Positions 48,369 through 56,386 of a stretch of DNA of 64,000 nt are shown here, in pieces. Numbering within the stretch: the first letter of the stretch is position 1; the number at the start of each line of letters is the position of its first letter. A program made the position numbers and the translations under genes. Below the pieces are notes generated by a model. That model made no database searches. It saw only the letters and a program-made list of their open reading frames with translations, and was not told the DNA's origin. The stretch lies in assembly GCF_004329815.1 (NCBI RefSeq), contig NZ_SJPE01000002.1:124001-188000 (forward strand), read 5' to 3'. Source of the DNA: Flavobacterium silvisoli. Its GTDB lineage: Bacteria > Bacteroidota > Bacteroidia > Flavobacteriales > Flavobacteriaceae.

Positions 48369-49244
48369 ATGTCAGACTCATTTGAAAAGTTTCAGAAGCG
48401 CAGAGTAATTACCTCTTATTTTTCGGTAGTGTTGAGTATCTTTTTGGTGTTGTTTTTATTGGGGATTTTGGGACTTTTTGTCATCAATTCCAAGCGATTA
48501 TCCGACAATTTTAAAGAAGAAATCGTAATGACAGTGTTCTTTAAAAACGAAGCGACCGACTCGGCCACAACTGCCTTCAGCAGTGAGTTGAAAACGGCGA
48601 AGTTTGCCAAATCTTTTGAATATGTTTCGAAAGAAAAAGCGGCAGCACAGCACAAAAAAGTAATTGGCGAGGATTTTATGCAGTTTTTAGGGGTGAATCC
48701 GTTGCAGAATTCGTTTGACATTCACCTGAAAGCCGATTATGTGAACAACGCGGAAATTGCCAAAATAGAAAACCGCTTGCGTAAAAATGAGATGATTGCG
48801 GATATTGTATACGACAAACAACTGGTAACCTTAGTCAACGATAACATTAAAAACATCAGTATGTGGATTTTGATTGTAAGTTGTGTGTTTGCTTTAGTTT
48901 CGGTGTTGCTCATCAACAGTTCGCTGCGCTTATCGATATACTCCAACCGCTTTATCATCAAAACCATGCAGATGGTAGGTGCCACCAAATCGTTCATCCG
49001 AAAACCATTCATCAAAACCAATGTGATTCTCGGATTTATTGGTGCGGTGTTGGCCATTTTGGCGTTGATTGGGGTATTGATTTACATACAAAGTGCTTTC
49101 CCGAATTTGGGCATCATGGAAAATCAACTGGCCATAACTGCCGTGCTTTTGGGCGTTTTGGTTTTGGGTATAGTAATTACATTCATCAGTACTTATTTTG
49201 CAACGCAACGCTTTTTGAATTTGAGAACAGATGATTTGTACTAA
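48369..49244 (+). CDS. ftsX: Cell-division ABC transporter permease FtsX
   Basis: 291 residues. One membrane helix near 20-42, a periplasmic domain (about 45-165), then three helices near 170-280, the FtsX topology. INSSLRLSIYSNRFIIKTMQMVGATKSFIRKPFIKTNVILGFIGAVLAI is the conserved permease segment. With FtsE (not in the window) it links constriction to peptidoglycan hydrolase activation. It starts a run with the DUF3098, uppP and truB genes, all reading forward. Confidence 0.93.
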   Translation: MSDSFEKFQKRRVITSYFSVVLSIFLVLFLLGILGLFVINSKRLSDNFKEEIVMTVFFKNEATDSATTAFSSELKTAKFAKSFEYVSKEKAAAQHKKVIGEDFMQFLGVNPLQNSFDIHLKADYVNNAEIAKIENRLRKNEMIADIVYDKQLVTLVNDNIKNISMWILIVSCVFALVSVLLINSSLRLSIYSNRFIIKTMQMVGATKSFIRKPFIKTNVILGFIGAVLAILALIGVLIYIQSAFPNLGIMENQLAITAVLLGVLVLGIVITFISTYFATQRFLNLRTDDLY

Positions 49245-49270
49245 AAAGATATAATAGACTGATAGACATT

Positions 49271-49507
49271 ATGAAAGATAACGAGCAAAAACCGGATTTC
49301 CTTTTTGATAAGGTAAACTACAAAATATTACTGATTGGGATTGTCGTAATCGGCATTGGTTTTATCCTGATGAGTGGCGGAGGCAGCAACGACCCGAAAG
49401 TTTGGAATGATGCTGTATTCAATTTCCAAAGAATTCGCTTAGCTCCGACCGTAGTTTTGATTGGGTTCGGGATTACCATTTATTCTATTTTCAAAAAAAG
49501 CAAATAG
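49271..49507 (+). CDS. DUF3098 small membrane protein
   Basis: 78 residues. Two hydrophobic segments (about 15-33 and 54-72) around VGGGSNDPKVWNDAVFNFQRIRLAPTVVLIGFGI, the DUF3098 signature. It is a Bacteroidota-specific protein almost always next to ftsX; a divisome accessory role is an inference from that neighbour. It follows ftsX by 26 bases. Confidence 0.88.
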   Translation: MKDNEQKPDFLFDKVNYKILLIGIVVIGIGFILMSGGGSNDPKVWNDAVFNFQRIRLAPTVVLIGFGITIYSIFKKSK

Positions 49508-49570
49508 TCGCATTGATTTTTAGATTATTGGATGGTCAGACTGTTAGACCCTTCTTACCACATTACTTAA

Positions 49571-49610
49571 ATCTAAAAATCTAATTATCTAAAAATCTAA
49601 CCATCTAAAT
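49571..49610. repeat. ATCTAAAA simple repeat before uppP
   Basis: Imperfect ATCTAAAA/ATCTAATT/ATCTAACC units run straight into the ATG at 49613. The same motif precedes the TTG start at 12491. It may act as an A-rich translation enhancer or be a slippage tract. Confidence 0.5.
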
Positions 49611-49612
49611 AA

Positions 49613-50410
49613 ATGGATTACATTCAAGCCGTTGTATTGGCTATTATAGAAGGCATCACCGAGTTTTTGCCCATTTCTTCGACGGGGCATATGATTATTG
49701 CCTCTTCTTTTTTTGGAATTGCTCATGACGATTTTACCAAATTATTTACGGTAGTGATTCAGTTGGGCGCCATCCTTTCGGTAGTGGTTTTGTACTTCAA
49801 ACGCTTTTTTCAAACGCTCGATTTTTATTTCAAATTATTCGTGGCTTTTGTACCGGCAGTGGTTTTTGGTTTGCTTTTCAGCAAAAAGATTGACGCTTTA
49901 TTGGAAAATCCGGTAACGGTTGCCATCTCACTATTGTTGGGAGGTATTATTTTACTGAAAGTGGATGGTTGGTTTACCGATAAAGAAGAAACACAAGAGA
50001 CCGAAAAAATAAGTTATGCTACCGCTTTAAAGATAGGATTGTTCCAATGTTTGGCCATGATTCCGGGGGTCTCCCGAAGCGGGGCGAGTATCATTGGCGG
50101 AATGTCGCAAAAACTATCCCGAACTACAGCTGCTGAGTTCTCCTTTTTTCTGGCTGTACCCACCATGTTGGGCGCAACCGTAAAAAAATGTTACGACTAC
50201 TATAAAGATGGTTTCGTATTGTCGCACGAGCAAATCAACTTTTTGATTATTGGGAATATTGTGGCTTTTATAGTAGCAATGTTGGCCATCAAATCATTCA
50301 TCGGATATTTATCAAAACACGGCTTTAAAATGTTTGGCTATTACCGAATTGCAGCCGGATTGGCCATCCTCATCATTCATTACTTTGTATTACAATTAAC
50401 CACTATTTAA
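49613..50410 (+). CDS. uppP: Undecaprenyl-diphosphatase
   Basis: 265 residues with about eight hydrophobic helices. The two catalytic motifs of BacA/UppP are present: [18 protein letters not shown] near residues 13-30 and [13 protein letters not shown] near 155-167. It dephosphorylates undecaprenyl diphosphate to recycle the lipid carrier of peptidoglycan and other glycans. Its stop overlaps the truB start (A of ATG), so they are co-translated. Confidence 0.96.
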   Translation: MDYIQAVVLAIIEGITEFLPISSTGHMIIASSFFGIAHDDFTKLFTVVIQLGAILSVVVLYFKRFFQTLDFYFKLFVAFVPAVVFGLLFSKKIDALLENPVTVAISLLLGGIILLKVDGWFTDKEETQETEKISYATALKIGLFQCLAMIPGVSRSGASIIGGMSQKLSRTTAAEFSFFLAVPTMLGATVKKCYDYYKDGFVLSHEQINFLIIGNIVAFIVAMLAIKSFIGYLSKHGFKMFGYYRIAAGLAILIIHYFVLQLTTI

Positions 50411-51111
50411 TGAGTGCCGAAGATTTCTTAGAAGGGCAAGTACTTTTGATTGACAAACCGCTTACCTGGTCTTCTTTTCAGGCGGTTAATAAGTTAAAAT
50501 ACATACTCAAACGAAAATACGATCTTCCCAAAAAATTTAAGATTGGTCATGCCGGAACCCTGGATCCTTTGGCTAGCGGATTACTGATTGTTTGCACCGG
50601 AAAGTTTACCAAAAAAATTACGGAAATTCAAAGTCAGGCCAAAGAATACACCGGAACCATAATTGTGGGTGCCACTACACCTTCGTATGACATGGAAACA
50701 GAAGTGAATGCAACATTCCCAACAGAACATATCACGGGGGCTCTGATTTTAGAAACCGTCAACCATTTTTTAGGCGAAATTGATCAAAAACCACCGGTGT
50801 TTTCTGCTATCAAAAAAGATGGCGTTCGCATGTACGAACATGCCCGCACCGGCGCCGAAGTTGAAATTCAGGCGCGAAAAACCACTATACACGAATTTGA
50901 GATTACGCGCATAGCCTTACCCGAGATTGACTTCAGAGTGAAATGCAGCAAAGGAACTTACATCCGTTCTTTGGCTTTTGACTTCGGAAAAGCACTGCAT
51001 TCTGGGGGTTATTTGTCTGTTTTGCGACGAACCAAAATCGGAGACTATGCTGTTGAGCATGCGGTTACTCCACAGGAATTTGAGCAAAAAATCAATTCAG
51101 ATGAAAGCTAA
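50410..51111 (+). CDS. truB: tRNA pseudouridine(55) synthase
   Basis: 233 residues, short for TruB (E. coli 314) because the C-terminal PUA domain is missing, as is usual in Bacteroidota. The catalytic motif is KIGHAGTLDPLASGLLIVCTGKFTK with D52, and KCSKGTYIRSLAFDFGKAL is the second conserved block. It makes the universal psi55 of tRNA. It overlaps uppP and the following exported-protein gene by 1 and 11 bases. Confidence 0.95.
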   Translation: MSAEDFLEGQVLLIDKPLTWSSFQAVNKLKYILKRKYDLPKKFKIGHAGTLDPLASGLLIVCTGKFTKKITEIQSQAKEYTGTIIVGATTPSYDMETEVNATFPTEHITGALILETVNHFLGEIDQKPPVFSAIKKDGVRMYEHARTGAEVEIQARKTTIHEFEITRIALPEIDFRVKCSKGTYIRSLAFDFGKALHSGGYLSVLRRTKIGDYAVEHAVTPQEFEQKINSDES

Positions 51112-51664
51112 GCTTCTTTTTTTGGTGTTGTTTGCCGTTCAATTTGGGTTTGCCCAAGAGGAAGAAGTAAAACGCAAACGGTTTATCGAAGACCCAAAAC
51201 CATTCTATAAAAAATTTGAACTTTCAACTCCCTTAAAAGTAAACCAATATGCCGGTGAGATTAACCCCTATACTGGTGAAAAAGAAACTTGGTTTTTACC
51301 CGATGGCATAACAGCCCGTGCCGGAATTGGCTCTCACTTTGACAAATGGATTGGAGCTGGCATGAATATCGGAATCGACTGGAAAGGAAACCGCTGTTTA
51401 GTTGTAGTTCCAATCTTTGGCTCTATTCGCCTAAGCCCACAAATTACAGAAGAATTGCGCATCACTTCCGAAGTTGGTTATGGCAGAGCACTATCACTCA
51501 GCAGTGACAAACTATCGGGAAATTTTAAAAAAATAAGCTTGGGAATCGAAGACGAGGAAAATGGTCTCGGAATTTATATTGAATTGTGTCAATATGGTTT
51601 TGCCAAATACACTCCCGAAAGAATTGGCAGCTTCTTGATTGGACTAAACTGTGTCATTTTTTAG
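51101..51664 (+). CDS. Exported protein of unknown function
   Basis: 187 residues from the ATG at 51101, which lies inside truB. Signal peptide to about residue 18 (LFLVLFAVQFGFAQ). The mature part is beta-rich: KRKRFIEDPKPFYKKFELSTPLKVNQYAGEI, then GITARAGIGSHFDKWIGAGMNIGIDWKGNRCLVVVPIFGSIRLSPQI. This alternates short strands like a small outer-membrane barrel or lipocalin. It appears as the last gene of the ftsX-truB run. Its stop overlaps the convergent thioredoxin-like gene by 4 bases. No family recognised. Confidence 0.7.
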   Translation: MKAKLLFLVLFAVQFGFAQEEEVKRKRFIEDPKPFYKKFELSTPLKVNQYAGEINPYTGEKETWFLPDGITARAGIGSHFDKWIGAGMNIGIDWKGNRCLVVVPIFGSIRLSPQITEELRITSEVGYGRALSLSSDKLSGNFKKISLGIEDEENGLGIYIELCQYGFAKYTPERIGSFLIGLNCVIF

Positions 51665-52263
51665 TTAATCTTCTCCATCAAATCAATAATTTCCTGTTGA
51701 ATAGACAATCCTTTATCATGGAAATACCACATATGCAATTCGGCTTTCCCTTTTTCGTCCACCATACCGTGTTGTGCTTTATAGTCTAAAATGAGTTGTT
51801 TGGCTCCCTGAGGTCTTGGCCCGAAATCACCCAAAACTTCTAATGTGTTTTTATCTAAAACTATTAACTTAGGAACTGATCTGGTACCGTTAGTCAGAAA
51901 CAAATTCATCAACTCTTCATTCTCGTCGCGAAACACCATCTTTAAATCGATGTGAGCTGAGACTTCTGCCATTTTATGAATAACCGGAACAATTTGTGCC
52001 GAATCGCCACACCAACCTTCAGAAATAACCAACCAGATGTAATCCTTTTTTAAGTGGTTCAGTTTAGCTGCGTTTTCTTCAGCAATCTGTATCGTTTTTT
52101 CCAAACGGTTCATTCTGGTCTCGTTCAATTCAGTATAGTGTAACAAGGCTTCCGACTGCTCATTTCCTGTAACTTTTCCTTCGGATAACAAGGTTGTAAT
52201 CCGGTTTCTGTATTCAGTATAAGACATGCTTTTGAGCAAGCTGTTTTCGATAATATTTTTCAT
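51661..52263 (-). CDS. Thioredoxin-fold protein with CxxS-type site
   Basis: 200 residues from the ATG at 52263 (MKNIIENSLLKSMSYTEYRNRI). The central thioredoxin-like domain has EGWCGDSAQ, that is, the pattern Cys-Gly-Asp-Ser instead of CxxC, followed by VIHKMAEVSAHIDLKMVFRDENEELMNLFLTNGTRSVPKLIVLD with the cis-proline. An N-terminal helical region of about 70 residues precedes it. A monothiol thioredoxin could act as a glutaredoxin-like or structural protein. No partner genes nearby. Confidence 0.85.
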   Translation of the reverse strand: MKNIIENSLLKSMSYTEYRNRITTLLSEGKVTGNEQSEALLHYTELNETRMNRLEKTIQIAEENAAKLNHLKKDYIWLVISEGWCGDSAQIVPVIHKMAEVSAHIDLKMVFRDENEELMNLFLTNGTRSVPKLIVLDKNTLEVLGDFGPRPQGAKQLILDYKAQHGMVDEKGKAELHMWYFHDKGLSIQQEIIDLMEKIN

Positions 52264-52371
52264 AAATGATGTTTTTTCGGATGCGAAGTTACAAAACCAA
52301 TAAATCAAAAAAGGTGATAAATGTTACCAAACATTATTTTTATCGAATACACTAAAAAAACAGAATATGTT

Positions 52372-52379
52372 TATATTTG
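52372..52379 (+). promoter_or_regulatory. -7 promoter motif (TATATTTG) for pyrH-frr
   Basis: TATATTTG matches TAnnTTTG, 73 bases before the pyrH ATG, leaving a longish leader. Confidence 0.5.
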
Positions 52380-52452
52380 CATCACAAAAATCTCTCTATG
52401 ACTTGGGCGAAGGCAAAAGCATGAGGCATATAAACAAACTTAAACACGACGA

Positions 52453-53160
52453 ATGAAATACAAAAGAATTCTTCTAAAACTAAGCGGTGAAGCATTAATG
52501 GGTGAAAGACAATACGGAATTGACCCAAAAATACTAGCCGAATATGCCGATGAAATTAAACAAATTCATGACAAAGGCGTTGAAATTGCCATAGTAATCG
52601 GCGGTGGAAATATTTTTAGAGGAGTAGCCGGAGCCAGTAACGGTATGGATCGCGTGCAAGGAGATTATATGGGAATGCTGGCAACCGTAATTAACGGTAT
52701 GGCCTTGCAGGGTGCCTTGGAAGACAAAGGAATGCTGACCCGTTTGCAAACAGCCTTGAAGATTGAAGCCATCGCTGAGCCATACATCAAACGAAGAGCG
52801 GTACGTCATTTAGAGAAAGGACGAATTGTTATTTTTGGTGCCGGTACAGGAAACCCGTATTTTACAACTGATACGGCTGCCGTTTTAAGAGGTGTTGAAG
52901 TAAATGCCGATGTGATTTTAAAAGGAACCCGAGTTGATGGTATTTATGATTCAGATCCTGAGAAAAATGCTAATGCCGTGAAATTCGACAGCATTTCATT
53001 TGACGATGTTATCAAAAAAGGATTGAACGTAATGGACACAACCGCTTTCACCTTAAGTCAGGAAAACGAACTACCTATAGTGGTTTTTGATATGAATAAA
53101 AAAGGGAATCTGATGAAAATTTGCGAAGGCGAAAACGTCGGAACCGTAGTTAAAATATAG
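52453..53160 (+). CDS. pyrH: UMP kinase
   Basis: 235 residues. [14 protein letters not shown] at the start, [11 protein letters not shown] near 47-57, [17 protein letters not shown] and [12 protein letters not shown] are the amino-acid-kinase-fold landmarks of bacterial PyrH. It makes UDP from UMP as a hexamer, normally activated by GTP and inhibited by UTP. It precedes frr, the conserved pyrH-frr order found in most bacteria. Confidence 0.97.
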   Translation: MKYKRILLKLSGEALMGERQYGIDPKILAEYADEIKQIHDKGVEIAIVIGGGNIFRGVAGASNGMDRVQGDYMGMLATVINGMALQGALEDKGMLTRLQTALKIEAIAEPYIKRRAVRHLEKGRIVIFGAGTGNPYFTTDTAAVLRGVEVNADVILKGTRVDGIYDSDPEKNANAVKFDSISFDDVIKKGLNVMDTTAFTLSQENELPIVVFDMNKKGNLMKICEGENVGTVVKI

Positions 53161-53243
53161 ATTGGTTTAAACAAATAGATTACCGGACAACTTAAAACGT
53201 GTCTGACAATCTGAAAATCCAACTTTCTGATAATCTGATAAAA

Positions 53244-53804
53244 ATGGAAGAAATAGAATTTATTTTAGACAGCACCAAAGAATCAATGAATGGTTCAATT
53301 GCGCATTTGGAAAAAGAATTTTTGAACATCCGTGCCGGAAAAGCTTCGCCGCAAATGCTAGGCGGTGTGTTTGTAGATTATTATGGCTCGCAAACTCCGT
53401 TATCGCAAGTAGCCAACATTAACGTGCCCGATGCCCGAACCATTACCGTTACTCCTTGGGAAAAATCGATGTTGCATCCTATAGAAAAAGCTATTATGGT
53501 GGCTAATTTAGGTTTCAACCCCATGAACAATGGAGATAACATCATCATCAGTGTTCCGGCATTGACAGAGGAAAGACGCCGTGATTTGGTTAAACAAGCC
53601 AAAGCTGAAGCAGAAGATGCTAAAATAGGGATTCGAAATGCGCGTAAAGATGCCAATACCGAAATCAAAAAATTAGAAAAAGAAGGTGCTTCGGAAGATG
53701 TTTGCAAATCAGCCGAAGAAGACGTACAAAAACTAACCGATGCCTTCATCAAAAAAATAGACGAACACTTGGCTATCAAAGAAGCCGAAATTATGAAAGT
53801 GTAA
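53244..53804 (+). CDS. frr: Ribosome recycling factor
   Basis: 186 residues from the ATG at 53244. A GTG at 53199 would add 15 residues that run through repetitive spacer sequence. LEKEFLNIRAGKASPQMLGGVFVDYYGSQTPLSQVANINVPDARTITVTPWEKSMLHPIEKAI and RRDLVKQAKAEAEDAKIGIRNARKDAN cover the family signature. With EF-G it splits post-termination ribosomes. It ends at a strong terminator. Confidence 0.97.
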   Translation: MEEIEFILDSTKESMNGSIAHLEKEFLNIRAGKASPQMLGGVFVDYYGSQTPLSQVANINVPDARTITVTPWEKSMLHPIEKAIMVANLGFNPMNNGDNIIISVPALTEERRRDLVKQAKAEAEDAKIGIRNARKDANTEIKKLEKEGASEDVCKSAEEDVQKLTDAFIKKIDEHLAIKEAEIMKV

Positions 53805-53823
53805 CTTTGTTAATTCGATATTA

Positions 53824-53848
53824 AAATCCGCTCTTTGCGGATTTTTTT
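53824..53848 (+). terminator. Intrinsic terminator of pyrH-frr
   Basis: AAATCCGC-TCTTT-GCGGATTTTTTT hairpin, 20 bases past the frr stop. Confidence 0.88.
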
Positions 53849-53853
53849 ATTCC

Positions 53854-53861
53854 TACTTTTG
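53854..53861 (+). promoter_or_regulatory. -7 promoter motif (TACTTTTG) for the DUF5686 gene
   Basis: TACTTTTG matches TAnnTTTG, 27 bases before the ATG at 53889 and directly after the frr terminator. Confidence 0.5.
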
Positions 53862-53888
53862 TAGCAGATTTGTGCCAATTTATTTAAA

Positions 53889-56381
53889 ATGAAGCAACTG
53901 TTTATTTGGTTTATCTTTTTGTCTTTGTCGCTTCAGGCCCAAATTCAGGTCAATGGAATTATAAAAGATGCCGATACCAAAAAAGCGCTGCCGTTTGCAA
54001 CCCTAATAACCGAAACGGGATTTACAACCATATCTGATGTGGATGGTAAATTTCAGTTCTCCTTGCCTGCTCAGCCCGAAACGCTTACAGTTTCTTATGT
54101 AGGTTACACCACCCGAACCATTTCTCTTTTTGAAAAAAAATCATTTTTCACCATTTTGCTATCGCCCAAAACTGATGTATTGAAAGAAGTAGTGGTGTCT
54201 AACGAAAATCCGGCAAACGGCATTATTGCTAAAGTCATTCAACAACGAGAAAACAACAACCCGGAAAAAAAACTGTCCACTTTTCAATTTAAATCTTATA
54301 ACAAATTATTGGTGACTGCCAATCCCGACTCGATTATCGGAAAAATTGATACGCTTTTTGCCGATGCGGCAACCAAGGACAAAATCATCAAAATTGATTC
54401 TTCCGATTACAAATTCAAGAAAATCATCACTAAGCAGCATTTATTTTTAACCGAAAAAATATCGCAATTTCAGTTTGAAAGACCTCTATTAAAAGAAACT
54501 ATTATCGGCACTAAAATGGCCGGTTTTAAAGAGCCCATATACGAACTGCTTGGATTCAATCTGCAATCTTTTTCGGTTTACGACGAGAAGTATGAACTTT
54601 TTGAAACCAAGTATAAAAGTCCGATTGCCGCCAAAGCCCTCAAAGAATACCGCTATAAAATTTTAGACACCACCCGTATTGATTACCGTACCGTTTGGAT
54701 GATTTATTTCAAAAACAAAATAAGTTCCAAAGGGTTAGAAGGACTGCTTTATGTTGATACCGAAAATTACGCGGTTGCTAAGGCCGTAATGCGGATTCGC
54801 GGGGTTTTAGACATCACCGGAATTCATGAATTCAAATACCTGCCACAAGAAAAAGTATGGTTTCCTATTCGCAAAAATTTTAAAATCGTAAAAGGAAAGA
54901 GCAAAGAACCCATCACTGTTTTGGGTGGCCGAATCGAATTTACAGCTGAAGACGAAGATGAAAAAAACGGCTCTCCTAAAAACGCCTCCGACTTTACTTA
55001 TCTGGCTTCAGAAATGCATGTTTTTGATTTAAAAGTCAATAACAATCTTAAAATTAAGAAGTCGTCCATCGCCATTGATGTGAAACCAAATGCCAACACA
55101 CGGGATGAAGCTTTTTGGCAACAAAACCGAATCGACAGTCTGGATGTGCGCAGCGAAAGGACTTATTTTGTTTTAGACAGTGTGGTTACCAAACAAAAAA
55201 TAGAAAAAAAAATTAGATTTGGCCGCAAAATCATCAACGGATACGCACCGTTTGGCCCCATTGATTTTGATTTGCGTTACCTGTTGAGCTACAATAATTT
55301 CGAAGGATTTCGCTTAGGCTTGGGCGGAATTACCAATGAACTGTTTTCTAAAAAATTCCGCATCGAAGGATATACGGCCTATGGCTTAAAAGACGAGACT
55401 TTTAAATACAATTTAGGAGCTGCTTTAAGAATCGGCAACGCTTCCGGCACGTGGATTGGTGGTGCTTATACTGATGATGTTCGTGAGATTGCGAGTACCA
55501 CTTTTGCCACCGATAAAAGGGTTTTCAAGCTGTATGACCCCAGACCCATCAATATCAGCACTTTTTACAACCACCAAACCTGGCGGGGGTATATAGAAAC
55601 CAAAATCATCCCGAAAACCGAAAGCATCTGGCAACTGACGTACAGCAACATTAATCCGATGTTCAACTACACGTTTGATTACGACGGAAAATTGTACCGC
55701 GATTTTACCATGACCACCGCTCAGTTTTCGATACAGTGGAACCCGTTTAGCGATTACATGCAAACGCCCAATGGCCGAATAGAATACGGAAAAAGGTTTC
55801 CGAGGTTTGCGCTGCAATTCACCAAATCTATTCCGCGTCTTTTAAATAATGATTTTGATTTCAGCAAAATTGATGCACGAATTGAGTACGAAAAAAAATA
55901 TTTGAACGGACAAAAATCAGAAGTTTTGATACAGGCCGGGTATTCGTTGGGAGCTATACCGTTGACGCATTTGTACAACACTTCTCCCAACAACCTCACC
56001 AAAGACAATTTGCTGCAACGCATAACTATTTCGGGCAAAAACAGTTTTGAAACGATGTATTTCAACGAATTTTTCTCGAGCGAATTTGTGATGCTGCAAT
56101 TCAAACACGGCTTCAAACGCGTCGAATTATTCCCCAAAGTAAAACCCTCGTTGGTCTTGGTCAGCCGCATGGTTTGGGGAAATATGAAAAATCCGGAGCG
56201 TCACATCGGTATTGATTATAAAACCCTCGATCAGGGATTATTTGAATCGGGGATTGAGCTGAACCAAATATACAAAGGGTTCGGATTAACCGGATTTTAC
56301 CGTTACGGGCCCAACCAACTGAGCCGTTTGGAAGACAACTTGGCCGTGAAACTGAGTTTTGTTTTCGATTTTGGATTTTAA
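53889..56381 (+). CDS. DUF5686/carboxypeptidase-regulatory-like outer-membrane protein
   Basis: 830 residues. Signal peptide (LFIWFIFLSLSLQAQ), then a CarboxypepD_reg-like domain (IQVNGIIKDADTKKALPFATLITETGFTTISDVDGKFQFSL). A long DUF5686 body ends in FSFVFDFGF with a terminal aromatic residue, as in outer-membrane barrels. There is no TonB plug, so it is not a TonB receptor. Members of this Bacteroidota family are thought to be barrels of unknown cargo. Single-gene transcript. Confidence 0.88.
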   Translation: MKQLFIWFIFLSLSLQAQIQVNGIIKDADTKKALPFATLITETGFTTISDVDGKFQFSLPAQPETLTVSYVGYTTRTISLFEKKSFFTILLSPKTDVLKEVVVSNENPANGIIAKVIQQRENNNPEKKLSTFQFKSYNKLLVTANPDSIIGKIDTLFADAATKDKIIKIDSSDYKFKKIITKQHLFLTEKISQFQFERPLLKETIIGTKMAGFKEPIYELLGFNLQSFSVYDEKYELFETKYKSPIAAKALKEYRYKILDTTRIDYRTVWMIYFKNKISSKGLEGLLYVDTENYAVAKAVMRIRGVLDITGIHEFKYLPQEKVWFPIRKNFKIVKGKSKEPITVLGGRIEFTAEDEDEKNGSPKNASDFTYLASEMHVFDLKVNNNLKIKKSSIAIDVKPNANTRDEAFWQQNRIDSLDVRSERTYFVLDSVVTKQKIEKKIRFGRKIINGYAPFGPIDFDLRYLLSYNNFEGFRLGLGGITNELFSKKFRIEGYTAYGLKDETFKYNLGAALRIGNASGTWIGGAYTDDVREIASTTFATDKRVFKLYDPRPINISTFYNHQTWRGYIETKIIPKTESIWQLTYSNINPMFNYTFDYDGKLYRDFTMTTAQFSIQWNPFSDYMQTPNGRIEYGKRFPRFALQFTKSIPRLLNNDFDFSKIDARIEYEKKYLNGQKSEVLIQAGYSLGAIPLTHLYNTSPNNLTKDNLLQRITISGKNSFETMYFNEFFSSEFVMLQFKHGFKRVELFPKVKPSLVLVSRMVWGNMKNPERHIGIDYKTLDQGLFESGIELNQIYKGFGLTGFYRYGPNQLSRLEDNLAVKLSFVFDFGF

Positions 56382-56386
56382 TTCCG

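Noticed and set aside
53199..53243. GTG start for frr
   Set aside because: It would add 15 residues of repetitive spacer translation before the conserved MEEIEFILDSTKESM.
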